Assembly (NCBI RefSeq): GCF_004310335.1
Contig: NZ_SIRS01000004.1
Span: 124,001-188,000 of the forward strand
Direction: 5' to 3'
Source: Hyunsoonleella pacifica
GTDB taxonomy: Bacteria > Bacteroidota > Bacteroidia > Flavobacteriales > Flavobacteriaceae
DNA: 64,000 nt
The notes beneath the pieces are model-generated. The model was not told where the DNA came from and searched no databases. It worked only from the letters and a program-made list of their open reading frames with translations. A program made the translations under genes and the position numbers. This document shows, piece after piece, positions 16,523 to 26,600 of the stretch (position 1 is its first letter; the number at the start of each line of letters is the position of its first letter).

Positions 16523-17092
16523 TTATTGCACTTCATCTTTGTCAACTGTAACTGTATAACATTTTTTTAATCCAATTAAACCAAAACGCTCACCAGCAAT
16601 TACTTCATAATTTGCTTTTATAGCTCCATTTGGTTTCCACATTAATTGTTTCCCCTCTTCTTTGCCTTTATTATAATTAAAATCTCGAAATGGTTGTCCA
16701 GATTTATACCATTCCTTTACTGTGCCATGAAACTCGCCTTTATCATTAAAATGATATTCAAACTTCAAAATACCCGAAGGCCACCACGATTTATGAATAC
16801 CTGTTTTAAAACCTTCAGTATAAAAACGCTCACTTAATATATTACCGCCTTTATACCAGATGTTTTCAGCTCCATGTTTCTTCCCTCCTTCGTATGTAAC
16901 TTCAGATTTTAAATTTTTAGCATCATAATAGTCTAATAATTTCCCGCTAAAAGGTGTCTCATTATAAAATAAAATACCATTAATAAGTTTTAGGTTTTCA
17001 TCTAATACATTGATCGTTTTTCTATCAGATGGCATCTTGCAGCTACCAAAAACTATCAATAAAAAGATCATATGAAAATACGTAAACTTCAA
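16523..17092 (-). CDS. MORN-repeat lipoprotein (YwqK-like), cassette 2
   Basis: TTG at 17092 follows directly on the TAG of the YHYH gene, giving the lipoprotein signal KFTYFHMIFLLIVFGSC. Four to five MORN/YwqK repeats follow (GKKHGAENIWYKGGNILSE, GIHKSWWPSGILKFEYHF, GTVKEWYKSGQPFRDFNYN, GKEEGKQLMWKPNGAIK), then the motif GERFGLIGLKKCYTV, which matches GRTFGLRKAKLCYEL at the end of the cassette 1 protein. The shared C-terminal FGL...CY motif, outside the repeats, shows that the two are true paralogues and may mark a partner-binding end. Confidence 0.82.
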   Translation of the reverse strand: MKFTYFHMIFLLIVFGSCKMPSDRKTINVLDENLKLINGILFYNETPFSGKLLDYYDAKNLKSEVTYEGGKKHGAENIWYKGGNILSERFYTEGFKTGIHKSWWPSGILKFEYHFNDKGEFHGTVKEWYKSGQPFRDFNYNKGKEEGKQLMWKPNGAIKANYEVIAGERFGLIGLKKCYTVTVDKDEVQ

Positions 17093-17869
17093 CTATCGTG
17101 ATATATTTCCTGGCGTACCGTAAAAGCCATTACCGTTAATGTAAGGGTCCTGATTGGTAATATGATAATGATAAATACCATCAGGAAAATCAGCAGTTCC
17201 ATGCGTGTGCCCATGGTATACATCCAAATCATCATTGGTTATTATTACCCCATTTTCTTCAGGCCCATACACAGGAAATCCATCGGCTAAAAGACCTAAA
17301 AATGCATCTTCACCAAACTGCCCTGTCAAATAAGTAGGCTCAATATGGTAATGGTATTGACCTCCCCCGGCAGGATGCCCTAAATGTTGATCAAACGAAT
17401 TTATTTCATTAGTTAAAGGAGAACCACCTGCAGCATATTGGTTAAAGAATACAACACCATTTCTAGAAATACCAATAGGCCCCATTGACGTGGCTTGTTT
17501 ATTAGTGGCTTCTTCAGGATTTAAAGTTATAGTAAACACAATGTTTTGTTCTGCAATCTCGTTTGGGTTCTGTCTAAAATTAGTATTAGTGCCATTATAG
17601 GCTTCATATAAAGGGTTATTAATAGGCCAATACGGACTTGTATGATTTGGCAAATTGGCTGTAGTAAACGTTACAGTACTTCCATTTACGGCATACGATA
17701 AACCTGTACCTTCAAATTTTGATAGAATATTGCTAATATCATAAGAGTTTTCTGGAATAACCACTTCTTCATCTATAGTCAAATCGTTAACGCTATCATC
17801 TCCATTAGAACATGCTATTATCGCAAAAATTAAAAGCATGAACTGTATTATAAATTTGGGTGTTTTCAT
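17093..17869 (-). CDS. YHYH-domain lipoprotein, cassette 2
   Basis: The lipoprotein signal IQFMLLIFAIIACS is followed by NGDDSVNDL (acidic export-type sequence) and a YHYH domain with QYHYHIEP and IYHYHITN, plus LGLLADGFPVYGPEENG and the histidine cluster YHGHTHG. The last has no exact match in the cassette 1 copy, which has GGHTSVTQHTTD there. Same length (258 aa) as its paralogue. It is preceded by the sulfatase gene with a 20-nt gap and followed at once by the MORN gene. Confidence 0.88.
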   Translation of the reverse strand: MKTPKFIIQFMLLIFAIIACSNGDDSVNDLTIDEEVVIPENSYDISNILSKFEGTGLSYAVNGSTVTFTTANLPNHTSPYWPINNPLYEAYNGTNTNFRQNPNEIAEQNIVFTITLNPEEATNKQATSMGPIGISRNGVVFFNQYAAGGSPLTNEINSFDQHLGHPAGGGQYHYHIEPTYLTGQFGEDAFLGLLADGFPVYGPEENGVIITNDDLDVYHGHTHGTADFPDGIYHYHITNQDPYINGNGFYGTPGNISR

Positions 17870-17889
17870 AGTAAAAAAATTTTATTAGT

Positions 17890-19200
17890 TTATATTTTAA
17901 TGTTATTTAATTGGGTTTCCAAATTGGTTTTATTGCTGGCTTCTTCGTTGGTTAAACCTCCGTTAGAATTCAATAAATTTGTGGTCTCCAGAGGGTCTGA
18001 TGACAAATTGTAAAAAGCTTCTGTATCATCAACAAAACGTATGTACTTATACGTATCATTTCTTATAGCATAATCAAAACCAACACCTCCACTATTTACT
18101 TCAGCATAACTGTAGTCCCTTACCTTTACTCCAGACGTGCTCAACATGGGTTTAAAATCTTTGCTATCACTCATAGCACCAACCTCGGCATCAGCAATAG
18201 ACGCTATGGTTGCAAATAAATCCGTAGAATTTAAAATAGCATCCTCGGTAACACCTTTTCTAGTAACACCAGCTCCAGAAATAATCATAGGTACACGAAT
18301 ACCACCTTCGTATACACTATTTTTTGCACGTCTCCCAGGATACTCTTGTACTACCCGATTAGGAGTACCATTATCGCCAATAAAAACAATAATCGTATTA
18401 TCGCGCTCTTCTTGCGTCATAGAATCAAGAAGTCTTCCAATTTCGGTATCCATAGCTTCCAGCATAGCCATATAATATGGTAACGGATTATTATCCACAC
18501 TCGCTTGGTCGCTAGGCAAATTGCCTTGACTGTGTAAATTAGTATCTGGTAAATGAAACGGTGTATGGGGTGCATTATATGCCAACCATAAAAACCAAGG
18601 TTGCGTTTGTGCATTAACCCAATCAATAGCCAAATCGGTAAATTTAGTGGTAGTGTATACGTCACTATCAATGGTCTGCCCATTCTCAACCAAACTCCAC
18701 TCCCAATAATCCCTTACACCACCAGATAAAAATCCCGCATATGTACCTACCCCCATGTTATTAGGATGAGTAGTATCAGAAGATAAATGCCACTTCCCGA
18801 TAACCGCATGGGCATATCCAGAATTATTGGTATCTAAATGCCGTTGTATCGAAGTTTCACTAGTAGACAGAACATCTCCAACGCCTGTTACACCAGTTCT
18901 AAAACCATATTTACCAGTAAGTATACTGGCACGGGTTGGCGTACACACTGCATAAGACCATATGTTATTAAACACAATACCGCTAGATATCATGCTCTCT
19001 AAATTTGGCATATTAGGCTTAATATCCCCGATAGCATAGCCAGGGGAAGCATCCACCCCCATATCATCAGCTATAATTAAAAGAATATTAGGCGTATTAG
19101 TAGCAATGTTTGTATCGTCTTTAGGCGTATCAATATCGTCAGAAGATCCACAGGATAGCAAGGCAATTAATAAAACAAAAGTAAGTGTTGGTAATTTCAT
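17890..19200 (-). CDS. Sulfatase (arylsulfatase type) lipoprotein
   Basis: After a lipoprotein signal (TFVLLIALLSC) and acidic SSDDIDTPKDD, the alkaline-phosphatase-like domain begins with NILLIIADDMGVD, whose two Asp bind the active-site Ca. The sulfatase signature is CTPTR (Cys86-Arg90) in the context CTPTRASILTGKYGFRTG; the Cys would be converted to formylglycine by an FGE, which is not encoded here. GKWHLS and the later DNGTPNR are further active-site parts. Substrate unknown; marine flavobacterial sulfatases often act on algal polysaccharides, but no polysaccharide-utilisation genes are nearby. It leads the second YHYH cassette. Confidence 0.92.
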   Translation of the reverse strand: MKLPTLTFVLLIALLSCGSSDDIDTPKDDTNIATNTPNILLIIADDMGVDASPGYAIGDIKPNMPNLESMISSGIVFNNIWSYAVCTPTRASILTGKYGFRTGVTGVGDVLSTSETSIQRHLDTNNSGYAHAVIGKWHLSSDTTHPNNMGVGTYAGFLSGGVRDYWEWSLVENGQTIDSDVYTTTKFTDLAIDWVNAQTQPWFLWLAYNAPHTPFHLPDTNLHSQGNLPSDQASVDNNPLPYYMAMLEAMDTEIGRLLDSMTQEERDNTIIVFIGDNGTPNRVVQEYPGRRAKNSVYEGGIRVPMIISGAGVTRKGVTEDAILNSTDLFATIASIADAEVGAMSDSKDFKPMLSTSGVKVRDYSYAEVNSGGVGFDYAIRNDTYKYIRFVDDTEAFYNLSSDPLETTNLLNSNGGLTNEEASNKTNLETQLNNIKI

Positions 19201-19511
19201 TTGGAGTATGATTTTCTTTCTAAGACTAAAACAAATACAAAAGGTTTAATTATTTTTTTAGCGTTCCCCTCTCGGGTCAGGCTTTCCGTTTCAAGTCCTC
19301 GCACCTCCTACGTCGGGCTGTGGGCTTTCCTCTGCAATCCCTGCCGGCAGGCAGGCTTAACGCACGTATCTGCCAAAACCAATGCAAAACCAAAAAACAA
19401 GACCACCAAAAAACAATCAGCAAAGTACACAATAAAACAAAACGTTTAAACAAAGTAACAAATCAACAATTAAACAATTTAAACGTACCTTTGCACCCTC
19501 AATAAAACACC
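19201..19511. other. Intergenic region with repeat A
   Basis: No gene was seen. It holds repeat copy A (19261-19376, listed separately), whose higher GC stands out from the flanks, followed by an A/C-rich stretch up to the methyltransferase start. No promoter of the CAAGTTT/CATCTAAA type was found before the sulfatase gene. Confidence 0.6.
19261..19376 (-). repeat. Interspersed repeat, copy A (reverse orientation)
   Basis: Its reverse complement matches copy B (52890-52990): GGCAGATnnGTGCGTTA at one end, CGACGTAGGAGG in the middle, GAAAGCC and GGGT/CGAC blocks, and AACGC at the other end. It begins GCGTT and has TTAACGC near its end, so the ends are inverted. It also contains the palindrome CTGCCGGCAG. 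No ORF fits it. Confidence 0.7.
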
Positions 19512-20729
19512 ATGCGATTACACAGAAACCTCTGCTTTGCCGTAATAGACGGATTAACGCAAATCTTTAACGAAGCGCAGTATGCCGATAAAGTCATCCA
19601 ACAACTCCTAAAACGCGATAAACGCTGGGGCGCTCGAGACAGAGGTTTTGTAGCCGAAACTACTTATGACATCGTACGCTGGAAACGTCTCTACGCAGAA
19701 ATAGCAGAAGTAAAAGAACCTTTTGATCGTGATAACCTTTGGCGCATGTTCGCCGTTTGGGCAACATTAAAAGGCATAAAGCTACCCGATTGGAAATATT
19801 TTGAAAATACCCCAACCCGAAAAATAAAAGGACGTTTTGATGAACTCTCAAAAACCAGAAAGTTAAGAGAATCTATACCTGATTGGATTGACGAGCTGGG
19901 ATTAAAAGAACTGGGAGAAACTAAATGGACCAAGGAAATCGCTATGCAAAATGAGCAAGCTGATGTAATTTTAAGAGTTAATACCCTAAAAACTACAAAG
20001 GATCAGCTTCAAAACATACTATCAGACGAAAATACTATTGAAACCGAATTCATAAAAGGCTATCCATCAGCCTTAAAATTGACTAAACGCGCCAATGTAT
20101 TTGTAACCGATGCTTTTAAAAAAGGGCTTTTTGAAGTGCAAGACGCCTCATCCCAATTGGTCGCAGAATTTTTAGATGTAAAGCCCGGAATGAAGACAGT
20201 AGATGCTTGTGCTGGTGCAGGTGGCAAAACACTACATATAGCTTCTTTAATGGAAAACAAAGGACAAATTGTAGCGATGGACATCTACGAAAGCAAACTT
20301 AAAAAACTAAAAATAAGAGCACGTAGAAACGGCGTACACAACGTTGATCTAAAAGTGATTGATTCCACAAAACCAATTAAAAAATTACACAACAAAGCAG
20401 ACCGCGTTTTAATAGATGCTCCGTGCTCTGGCTTAGGTGTATTGCGTCGCAACCCTGATGCCAAATGGAAATTAGAACCCGAATTTTTAGATAGAATTAG
20501 AGGTGTACAACAAGATGTTTTACAACAATACTCTAAAATGGTAAAACCAAATGGAAAACTAGTTTACGCTACCTGTTCCGTATTACCATCAGAAAATCAA
20601 AACCAAGTAGAAGCCTTTTTAAAATCAGAAGCAGGCACCAATTTTGAGTTTGTAAAAGACAAAAAAGTGCTGGCGCATGAAAGCGGATTTGATGGGTTTT
20701 ATATGGCGTTGTTAGTAAAAAAAGCTTAG
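19512..20729 (+). CDS. RsmB/NOP-family 16S rRNA (cytosine-C5) methyltransferase
   Basis: A SAM-binding domain is visible with VDACAGAGGKTLHIA (motif I), IVAMDIYESKLKKLK, the catalytic-loop motif DAPCSGLGVLRRNPD (motif IV) and YATCSVLPSENQNQV (motif VI with the nucleophilic Cys). The N-terminal part (about 150 aa) is an RNA-binding region. The product methylates a cytosine of rRNA using SAM. 405 aa is typical of the Bacteroidetes type, which lacks the full NusB-like domain of E. coli RsmB. It stands alone on the plus strand. Confidence 0.92.
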   Translation: MRLHRNLCFAVIDGLTQIFNEAQYADKVIQQLLKRDKRWGARDRGFVAETTYDIVRWKRLYAEIAEVKEPFDRDNLWRMFAVWATLKGIKLPDWKYFENTPTRKIKGRFDELSKTRKLRESIPDWIDELGLKELGETKWTKEIAMQNEQADVILRVNTLKTTKDQLQNILSDENTIETEFIKGYPSALKLTKRANVFVTDAFKKGLFEVQDASSQLVAEFLDVKPGMKTVDACAGAGGKTLHIASLMENKGQIVAMDIYESKLKKLKIRARRNGVHNVDLKVIDSTKPIKKLHNKADRVLIDAPCSGLGVLRRNPDAKWKLEPEFLDRIRGVQQDVLQQYSKMVKPNGKLVYATCSVLPSENQNQVEAFLKSEAGTNFEFVKDKKVLAHESGFDGFYMALLVKKA

Positions 20730-20807
20730 TTACTTTCCATTCTTAACTTATTTCAGAGTCTCGTTTTAAGTACTTTAGATATATCACAAATAAATTATCA
20801 TAGTTAA

Positions 20808-21662
20808 TTGGCATACACTATTCCAAATATATTTTTTGTAGTTCTAATCGGAATTTCTACCGCTTATTTAACTTTTTTAACTACAAAAGGGCAACTAACG
20901 GACAACAGGTATACCAACATATTTAAGAAATTGACAAAAAGAGGCAAACTAGTCCTTTTTGCTCTTCTTTTCATACTCTCTTTATTAATTGGTCAAGAAA
21001 TTAACAACCAAAATCTTAATAGAAATAGGGATTTTCAGCTACTCAATGAAAGACAAGAAAGAGACATCTTTATAAAGAAAGGTATAGATTCAAGCACCTC
21101 AAAAATATTTAATAATTTATCAAAAGCTTTTGCTGAACAAGGTTTAAAAATTGACTCTGTTAATAATTCCATAATAAAATTGAGGGACTCAATAAAAAGT
21201 ACTATCAGAGTTGACAAACAACCTTTTTCTGTTTTCAAGATTGATACTAGTGGCATCTCAATAAAAAAAGATACAAATAACAAAGATTACATAAATATTT
21301 CATTCACTAGTAGAGATGCGCCTTCATACGACTTAAATGTAACATGTTATCTGCTTACGGTGTTTAACAATAAAGCTCATGAGCTTTATAAACTTAATCC
21401 TCTTCCAAAACACCAAATATATCCGACCAACGCAATTTGGGACTTTAGATGGATGACTAATATTGAAGATATTTCCAAAATCTATTTGAGAGCCATAGGC
21501 ACTTATAAAAGTGTCGGCAAAAAGAAACTATTCCATATTGATGATATAATTATTTACGACAATAAAACCAAAGAAAACAATGTTCTAGTAAGTTCTGGCA
21601 GAGAAGATTTCATAAACTTTTTGAAACAATATCCAAAAAACAAAATAATTAATATTGATTAG
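20808..21662 (+). CDS. Hypothetical membrane-anchored protein
   Basis: Translation probably begins at TTG (20808). Two N-terminal hydrophobic helices (IPNIFFVVLIGISTAYLTFL and GKLVLFALLFILSLLIG) are followed by a charged, coiled-coil-like region (RNRDFQLLNERQERD..., SKAFAEQGLKIDSVNNSIIK) and a beta-rich C-terminal domain from about residue 150. I recognise no family. The bipartite membrane/coiled-coil/soluble layout suggests a sensor or scaffold. It is separated from its neighbours by short gaps but has no evident functional link to them. Confidence 0.65.
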   Translation: MAYTIPNIFFVVLIGISTAYLTFLTTKGQLTDNRYTNIFKKLTKRGKLVLFALLFILSLLIGQEINNQNLNRNRDFQLLNERQERDIFIKKGIDSSTSKIFNNLSKAFAEQGLKIDSVNNSIIKLRDSIKSTIRVDKQPFSVFKIDTSGISIKKDTNNKDYINISFTSRDAPSYDLNVTCYLLTVFNNKAHELYKLNPLPKHQIYPTNAIWDFRWMTNIEDISKIYLRAIGTYKSVGKKKLFHIDDIIIYDNKTKENNVLVSSGREDFINFLKQYPKNKIINID

Positions 21663-21687
21663 TATTTTGTAAATTCTCTCTTTTATA

Positions 21688-22551
21688 ATGAGTCCATATT
21701 TCAATTCGATTATAACCAAAGCCCTGAACACTTCAATTGAGGAACTAACTCAAATTTCAGGTGGAGATATCTCACAAGCCTATAAAATCTCAACACCACA
21801 AGCAGATTACTTTTTAAAGGTTAATAATGCACCAGATGCGTTAACCATGTTTCAAACTGAAGCTTATGGTTTACAATCCATAGCTAAAACCAATACCATA
21901 AAAACACCAAAAGTCATAGCTTGTGATGTTTTTGAGAATTCAGCATTTTTAATTTTAGAGTTTATTGCGTCGAAATCTCCTTCTACTCAAGATTTTAAAA
22001 CCCTTGGAGCTCAATTAGCACAATTACATAAATGTACATCCAAGTATTTTGGGTTAGATAGTGATAACTTTATCGGGCTATTGCCACAAAGTAACATCCA
22101 GCACAAAATATGGGTAGATTTTTATACGTATCAACGCTTACAACCACAATTAGAACTAGCCAAACAAAAAGGCTTGCTTCAAGACTCTGAATGCCCAAAA
22201 CCAGAACATATTAAAAATAAATTAAAACCACTTTTTGAAGACATAACACCTAGCTTGTTACACGGCGATTTATGGAGTGGCAATTATTTAATTTCAAAAA
22301 ACGGCACGCCTTGTCTAATTGACCCAGCAGTATATTACGGACACGCTGAAGTGGATATTGCTATGAGTAAACTTTTCGGCGGTTTTAGTCAATCGTTTTA
22401 TTCAGCTTATCACGATTATTTTCCTATGGATATAAACACTAAAACAAGAATAGAAATTTATCAATTATATTATTTATTGGTGCATTTAAATATGTTTGGA
22501 CACTCATATTATGATTCCGTAAATTCTATTTTGAAAAGACATTTTACTTGA
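21688..22551 (+). CDS. Fructosamine kinase family protein
   Basis: The FN3K/APH fold is shown by GGDISQAYKI (glycine loop), YFLKVN (ATP-binding Lys), the catalytic LLHGDLWSGNYL and metal-binding CLIDPAVYYGHAEVDIAMSK, all characteristic of fructosamine-3-kinases. The enzyme phosphorylates ketoamines formed by glycation of protein amines, so that they break down and the amine is freed. 287 aa is normal. It follows the hypothetical gene by 25 nt, so co-transcription is possible. Confidence 0.92.
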   Translation: MSPYFNSIITKALNTSIEELTQISGGDISQAYKISTPQADYFLKVNNAPDALTMFQTEAYGLQSIAKTNTIKTPKVIACDVFENSAFLILEFIASKSPSTQDFKTLGAQLAQLHKCTSKYFGLDSDNFIGLLPQSNIQHKIWVDFYTYQRLQPQLELAKQKGLLQDSECPKPEHIKNKLKPLFEDITPSLLHGDLWSGNYLISKNGTPCLIDPAVYYGHAEVDIAMSKLFGGFSQSFYSAYHDYFPMDINTKTRIEIYQLYYLLVHLNMFGHSYYDSVNSILKRHFT

Positions 22552-22647
22552 TTTTGTAAAAACTTACTACTAATTTCGTTTGCAACCAGATATGTACCAT
22601 TAAAATTATATATCCTTAAAGTTAGTATTAATATCAAAATCCAATCT

Positions 22648-23385
22648 TTGAAAATAATTGTTGCTCTAACCATTTGTATTCTATTTTCGAATTGTAATGT
22701 AGATTCGAGTAAATTAAGCGCTTTTAATAATTTGAAAAATACTATTTGGATTGACTCACTTTGTAATGAATTTCATTTCAAAGATTCTACGTTCATAAAA
22801 AGAGGTTTATTTATGAAAGAGTCAATTTTTGACGAAATCGGAAAATTGAATTTAAACAAGGAAATTGAATTGCTCTTTGACTATGGCAATAACGAAATTA
22901 AAAAGTTTTATTTAGAAAGTAATCTAGAAGGCAAACTTGTTTTTAAACCTTTGGATAAGTACAGCGATTATATAACTTTATTTAAAAAAGATTCAATAGA
23001 AAATACTGGACTAAAAATAGAAGAATTAAAACTAAAAATAGAGCCTCTTTATCTATGTTCCTCTGGTATAACTGAATTAATAATTACAAAAGATAAAAAA
23101 ACTGAATATAGAAGAATTGAAAAGAACTATGAATTGGAAGTAACAACTTTTTCTGATTCAGCATTTCATCAATTGGAACAATATTTAGAAATTCTAAAAT
23201 TTGACAAGTACAAAGAGATTTATGATTTTCCCGGTTTTGATGGAACGAATTATGAATTGAATTTAAAAACAAACCTTTACAGCAAAACTATTAAATGTAC
23301 ACAACGTCCAACAGAGGGATTACGTAATTTAATGTCATTTATGTATTTGAAATTACAAACCGAACAAAAGATTACTACCAATTAA
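22648..23385 (+). CDS. Hypothetical lipoprotein
   Basis: TTG at 22648 starts a short lipoprotein signal (KIIVALTICILFSNC). The remaining 230 residues are rich in K, E and L with no motif I recognise; a repeated pattern of short beta strands around FKDSTFIKRGLF and KTIKCTQRP can be guessed. Codon use is like that of its neighbours. It is a stand-alone gene before purL. Function unknown. Confidence 0.6.
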   Translation: MKIIVALTICILFSNCNVDSSKLSAFNNLKNTIWIDSLCNEFHFKDSTFIKRGLFMKESIFDEIGKLNLNKEIELLFDYGNNEIKKFYLESNLEGKLVFKPLDKYSDYITLFKKDSIENTGLKIEELKLKIEPLYLCSSGITELIITKDKKTEYRRIEKNYELEVTTFSDSAFHQLEQYLEILKFDKYKEIYDFPGFDGTNYELNLKTNLYSKTIKCTQRPTEGLRNLMSFMYLKLQTEQKITTN

Positions 23386-23550
23386 TGAACATAATTAATT
23401 ACTTTTTCTCGCCTACCTCTGAAAACACCTGTAAATTCAACAACTTAGTGGGTACTTTACCTAAATTTCTCGAAGGAGGTGGACAACGCCCATAAATTTC
23501 TTGTTAAAAATACTGTTAATAACAGGTTATCCTTCAGACAAAAAAGACAC

Positions 23551-23578
23551 TTTGAATCGCTAAAAAAGTGTATTTTTG
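23551..23578 (+). promoter_or_regulatory. Promoter of purL
   Basis: TTTG (23551-23554), a 16-nt spacer and TATTTTTG (23571-23578) match the Bacteroidota consensus and support the ATG at 23610 rather than an upstream one at 23568, which lies inside the spacer. Confidence 0.6.
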
Positions 23579-23609
23579 CACTTTCTATAAACATCCAAAC
23601 GCAACACGA

Positions 23610-26600
23610 ATGATTCATTTCTTTGGGAACGTAAATAGCAAGGTTTTTGCGGTTCAAACAACAAAAGAATTAGGTCCTGAAACAATTTCAAAATTAACAT
23701 GGCTTTTTGGTAACCAACCTAAAATTGAACAAGCATCTTTAGATGCTTTTTTTGTTGGACCTCGTGCCGCAATGATTACACCTTGGAGTACCAATGCGGT
23801 GGAAATCACTCAAAACATGGGGGTTTCTGGTATTATACGCATTGAAGAGTTTCAAGCAGTTTCCGTAGATTTTGCAGATTTTGACCCGATGATTTCTGAG
23901 AAATTTAATGGCTTACACCAAGAAAGTTTTACCATTGATATTGAACCCGAACCAATTTTAGACATTGAAGATATTGCGGCGTATAACGTACAGGAAGGCT
24001 TATCTTTAAGCGATGAAGAAGTGGCCTATTTAGAGGGTGTTTCAAAGAAAATAGGTCGCCCATTGACGGATTCTGAAGTGTTTGGATTTTCTCAAGTGAA
24101 TTCTGAGCATTGTCGCCATAAAATTTTTAATGGCACATTTGTGATTGATGGCGAAGAAAAATCGACGTCATTATTCAAATTAATTAAAGAAACGTCAAAG
24201 CAAAATCCTAACGATATTGTTTCGGCATATAAAGATAATGTAGCCTTTATAAAAGGTCCAAAAGTAGAACAGTTTGCACCAAAACGTGCTGATGTTCCTG
24301 ATTTTTATAGGACTGAAAATTTTGATTCTGTAATTTCACTAAAAGCAGAAACACACAACTTTCCTACCACGGTGGAGCCTTTTAACGGTGCCGCTACAGG
24401 TTCGGGAGGCGAAATTCGTGATAGACTTGCAGGTGGTAAAGGCTCTATTCCTTTGGCTGGAACTGCAGTGTATATGACGTCTTATTCTCGACTAGAAGAC
24501 AACCGTCCTTGGGAAAATGGCGTTGAAGAACGCGATTGGCTATACCAAACCCCAATGGATATTCTAATAAAGGCCTCTAATGGTGCGTCAGACTTTGGTA
24601 ATAAATTCGGTCAGCCTTTAATTTGCGGCTCGGTATTAACGTTTGAACATGAAGAAGATGCCCGCAAACTAGGGTTTGATAAAGTAATTATGCAAGCTGG
24701 TGGAATTGGTTACGGCAAACAAGACCAAGCCTTAAAAGACACACCTAAAACAGGCGATAAAATAGTAATTCTTGGTGGCGAAAATTACCGTATCGGTATG
24801 GGAGGCGCTGCGGTATCAAGTGCTGATACTGGAGAATTTGCCTCAGGTATCGAATTGAATGCAGTACAACGTTCTAACCCAGAAATGCAAAAGCGTGCTG
24901 CCAATGCGGTACGAGGTATGGTGGAGAGTGATGAAAACTTTATTGTTTCTATTCACGACCATGGTGCTGGTGGACATTTAAATTGCCTATCAGAATTGGT
25001 GGAAGATACAGGTGGAAAGATTGATTTAGATGCTTTACCTGTTGGCGACCCTACCCTATCGGATAAAGAAATTATTGGTAACGAATCTCAAGAACGTATG
25101 GGGTTAGTTATTTCTGAAAAACATATTGACACGCTTAACAAAATAGCAGATCGTGAACGTTCGCCAATGTACACCGTCGGGGATGTTACTGGCGACGACC
25201 GTTTTACCTTCAAATCTAAAACCAGAGGCAATACGCCAATGGATTTAGCCATGGAAGACATGTTTGGCAGTTCGCCAAAAACGGTAATGACAGATAATAC
25301 CGTAAAACGAAACTATGCTGATGTTGCGTATCATTCTGACAATTTTCAAAGTTATTTAGAGCAAGTATTACAGCTAGAAGCCGTAGCCTGTAAAGATTGG
25401 TTAACTAACAAAGTAGACCGTTGCGTTGGTGGTAAAGTAGCAAAACAACAATGTGTTGGTCCGTTACAAATTCCATTAAACAATGTTGGCGTAATGGCAT
25501 TGGATTATAAAGGAAAAGAAGGTATTGCCACTTCTATTGGCCACTCGCCTATTTCTGGATTGATTAATCCTGTAGCTGGAAGTAGAAATTCAATAACAGA
25601 AGCCTTAACTAATATTATTTGGGCACCTTTAAAAGATGGACTTAAAAACGTTTCCCTGTCTGCAAACTGGATGTGGCCTTGTAAAAATGATGGCGAAGAT
25701 GCACGTTTGTATGAGGCTGTAGAAGCCATTTCAGAATTCGCTATAGATTTAGGCATTAATGTGCCTACCGGAAAGGATTCGCTTTCTATGAAACAAAAAT
25801 ATCCTAACGAGGATGTAATTTCTCCAGGAACAGTTATCATTTCTGCCGCAGCCAATTGTAACGCTATTTCTAAAGTTGTTGAGCCTGTTTTAAAGAAAAA
25901 CGCAGGAAGTATATATTATATCAATATATCTCAAGACGATTTTAAATTAGGTGGTAGTTCGTTTGCGCAAGTATTAAATAAAATCGGGAACGATGCGCCC
26001 AATGTAAAGGATGCTAACTATGTTAAAAACGTATTTAACACCATTCAAGATTTAATTAGAGACGAACAAATAGTTGCAGGACATGATATAGCATCGGGTG
26101 GATTAATTACAACGCTTTTAGAATTGTGTTTCGCGGACACGAATTTAGGTGTTGAGTTAGATCTCTCCGCTTTAAATGAAAACGACTCCATTAAATTATT
26201 ATTTGCTGAAAATGCTGGAATTGTAATTCAGACGAAAGACGCTTCTATCGAAAAGATATTAGCTGATACTAAAATCGAATTTTTTAATATTGGTAAAGCT
26301 ACTGAAAGCGATACCTTAAGCATCATTAATAATACTGATGTGTTCACACTAACAGTATCTACATTACGTGATGTTTGGTACAAAACCTCTTTCTTATTAG
26401 ACCAAAAGCAAACTACAAATGGTTTAGCACAAGACAGGTTTAATAATTATAAAAAGCAACCATTACAATATACATTCCCAAAACATTTTACAGGGAAACT
26501 GAAAGACGTCATTGCGAACGAAGTGAAGCAATCTCCCACTTCAAATGATGAGATTACCACGTCGCAAGGGTCTCGTAATGACAGAAGGAAACCTAAAGCA

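Noticed and set aside
17870-19300. An ECF promoter of the CAAGTTT-N13-CATCTAAA type before the sulfatase or cassette 2
   Set aside because: Looked for on the minus strand and not found; cassette 2 is therefore not counted in the sigma regulon.
19201-19449. Open frame running through repeat copy A as a gene
   Set aside because: It follows the repeat sequence, has no recognisable protein features and shares its sequence with other intergenic copies that are not open.
23568-23609. An earlier start for purL adding 14 residues
   Set aside because: That codon lies within the promoter (between TTTG and TATTTTTG), and the sequence from 23610 matches the usual beginning of the enzyme.
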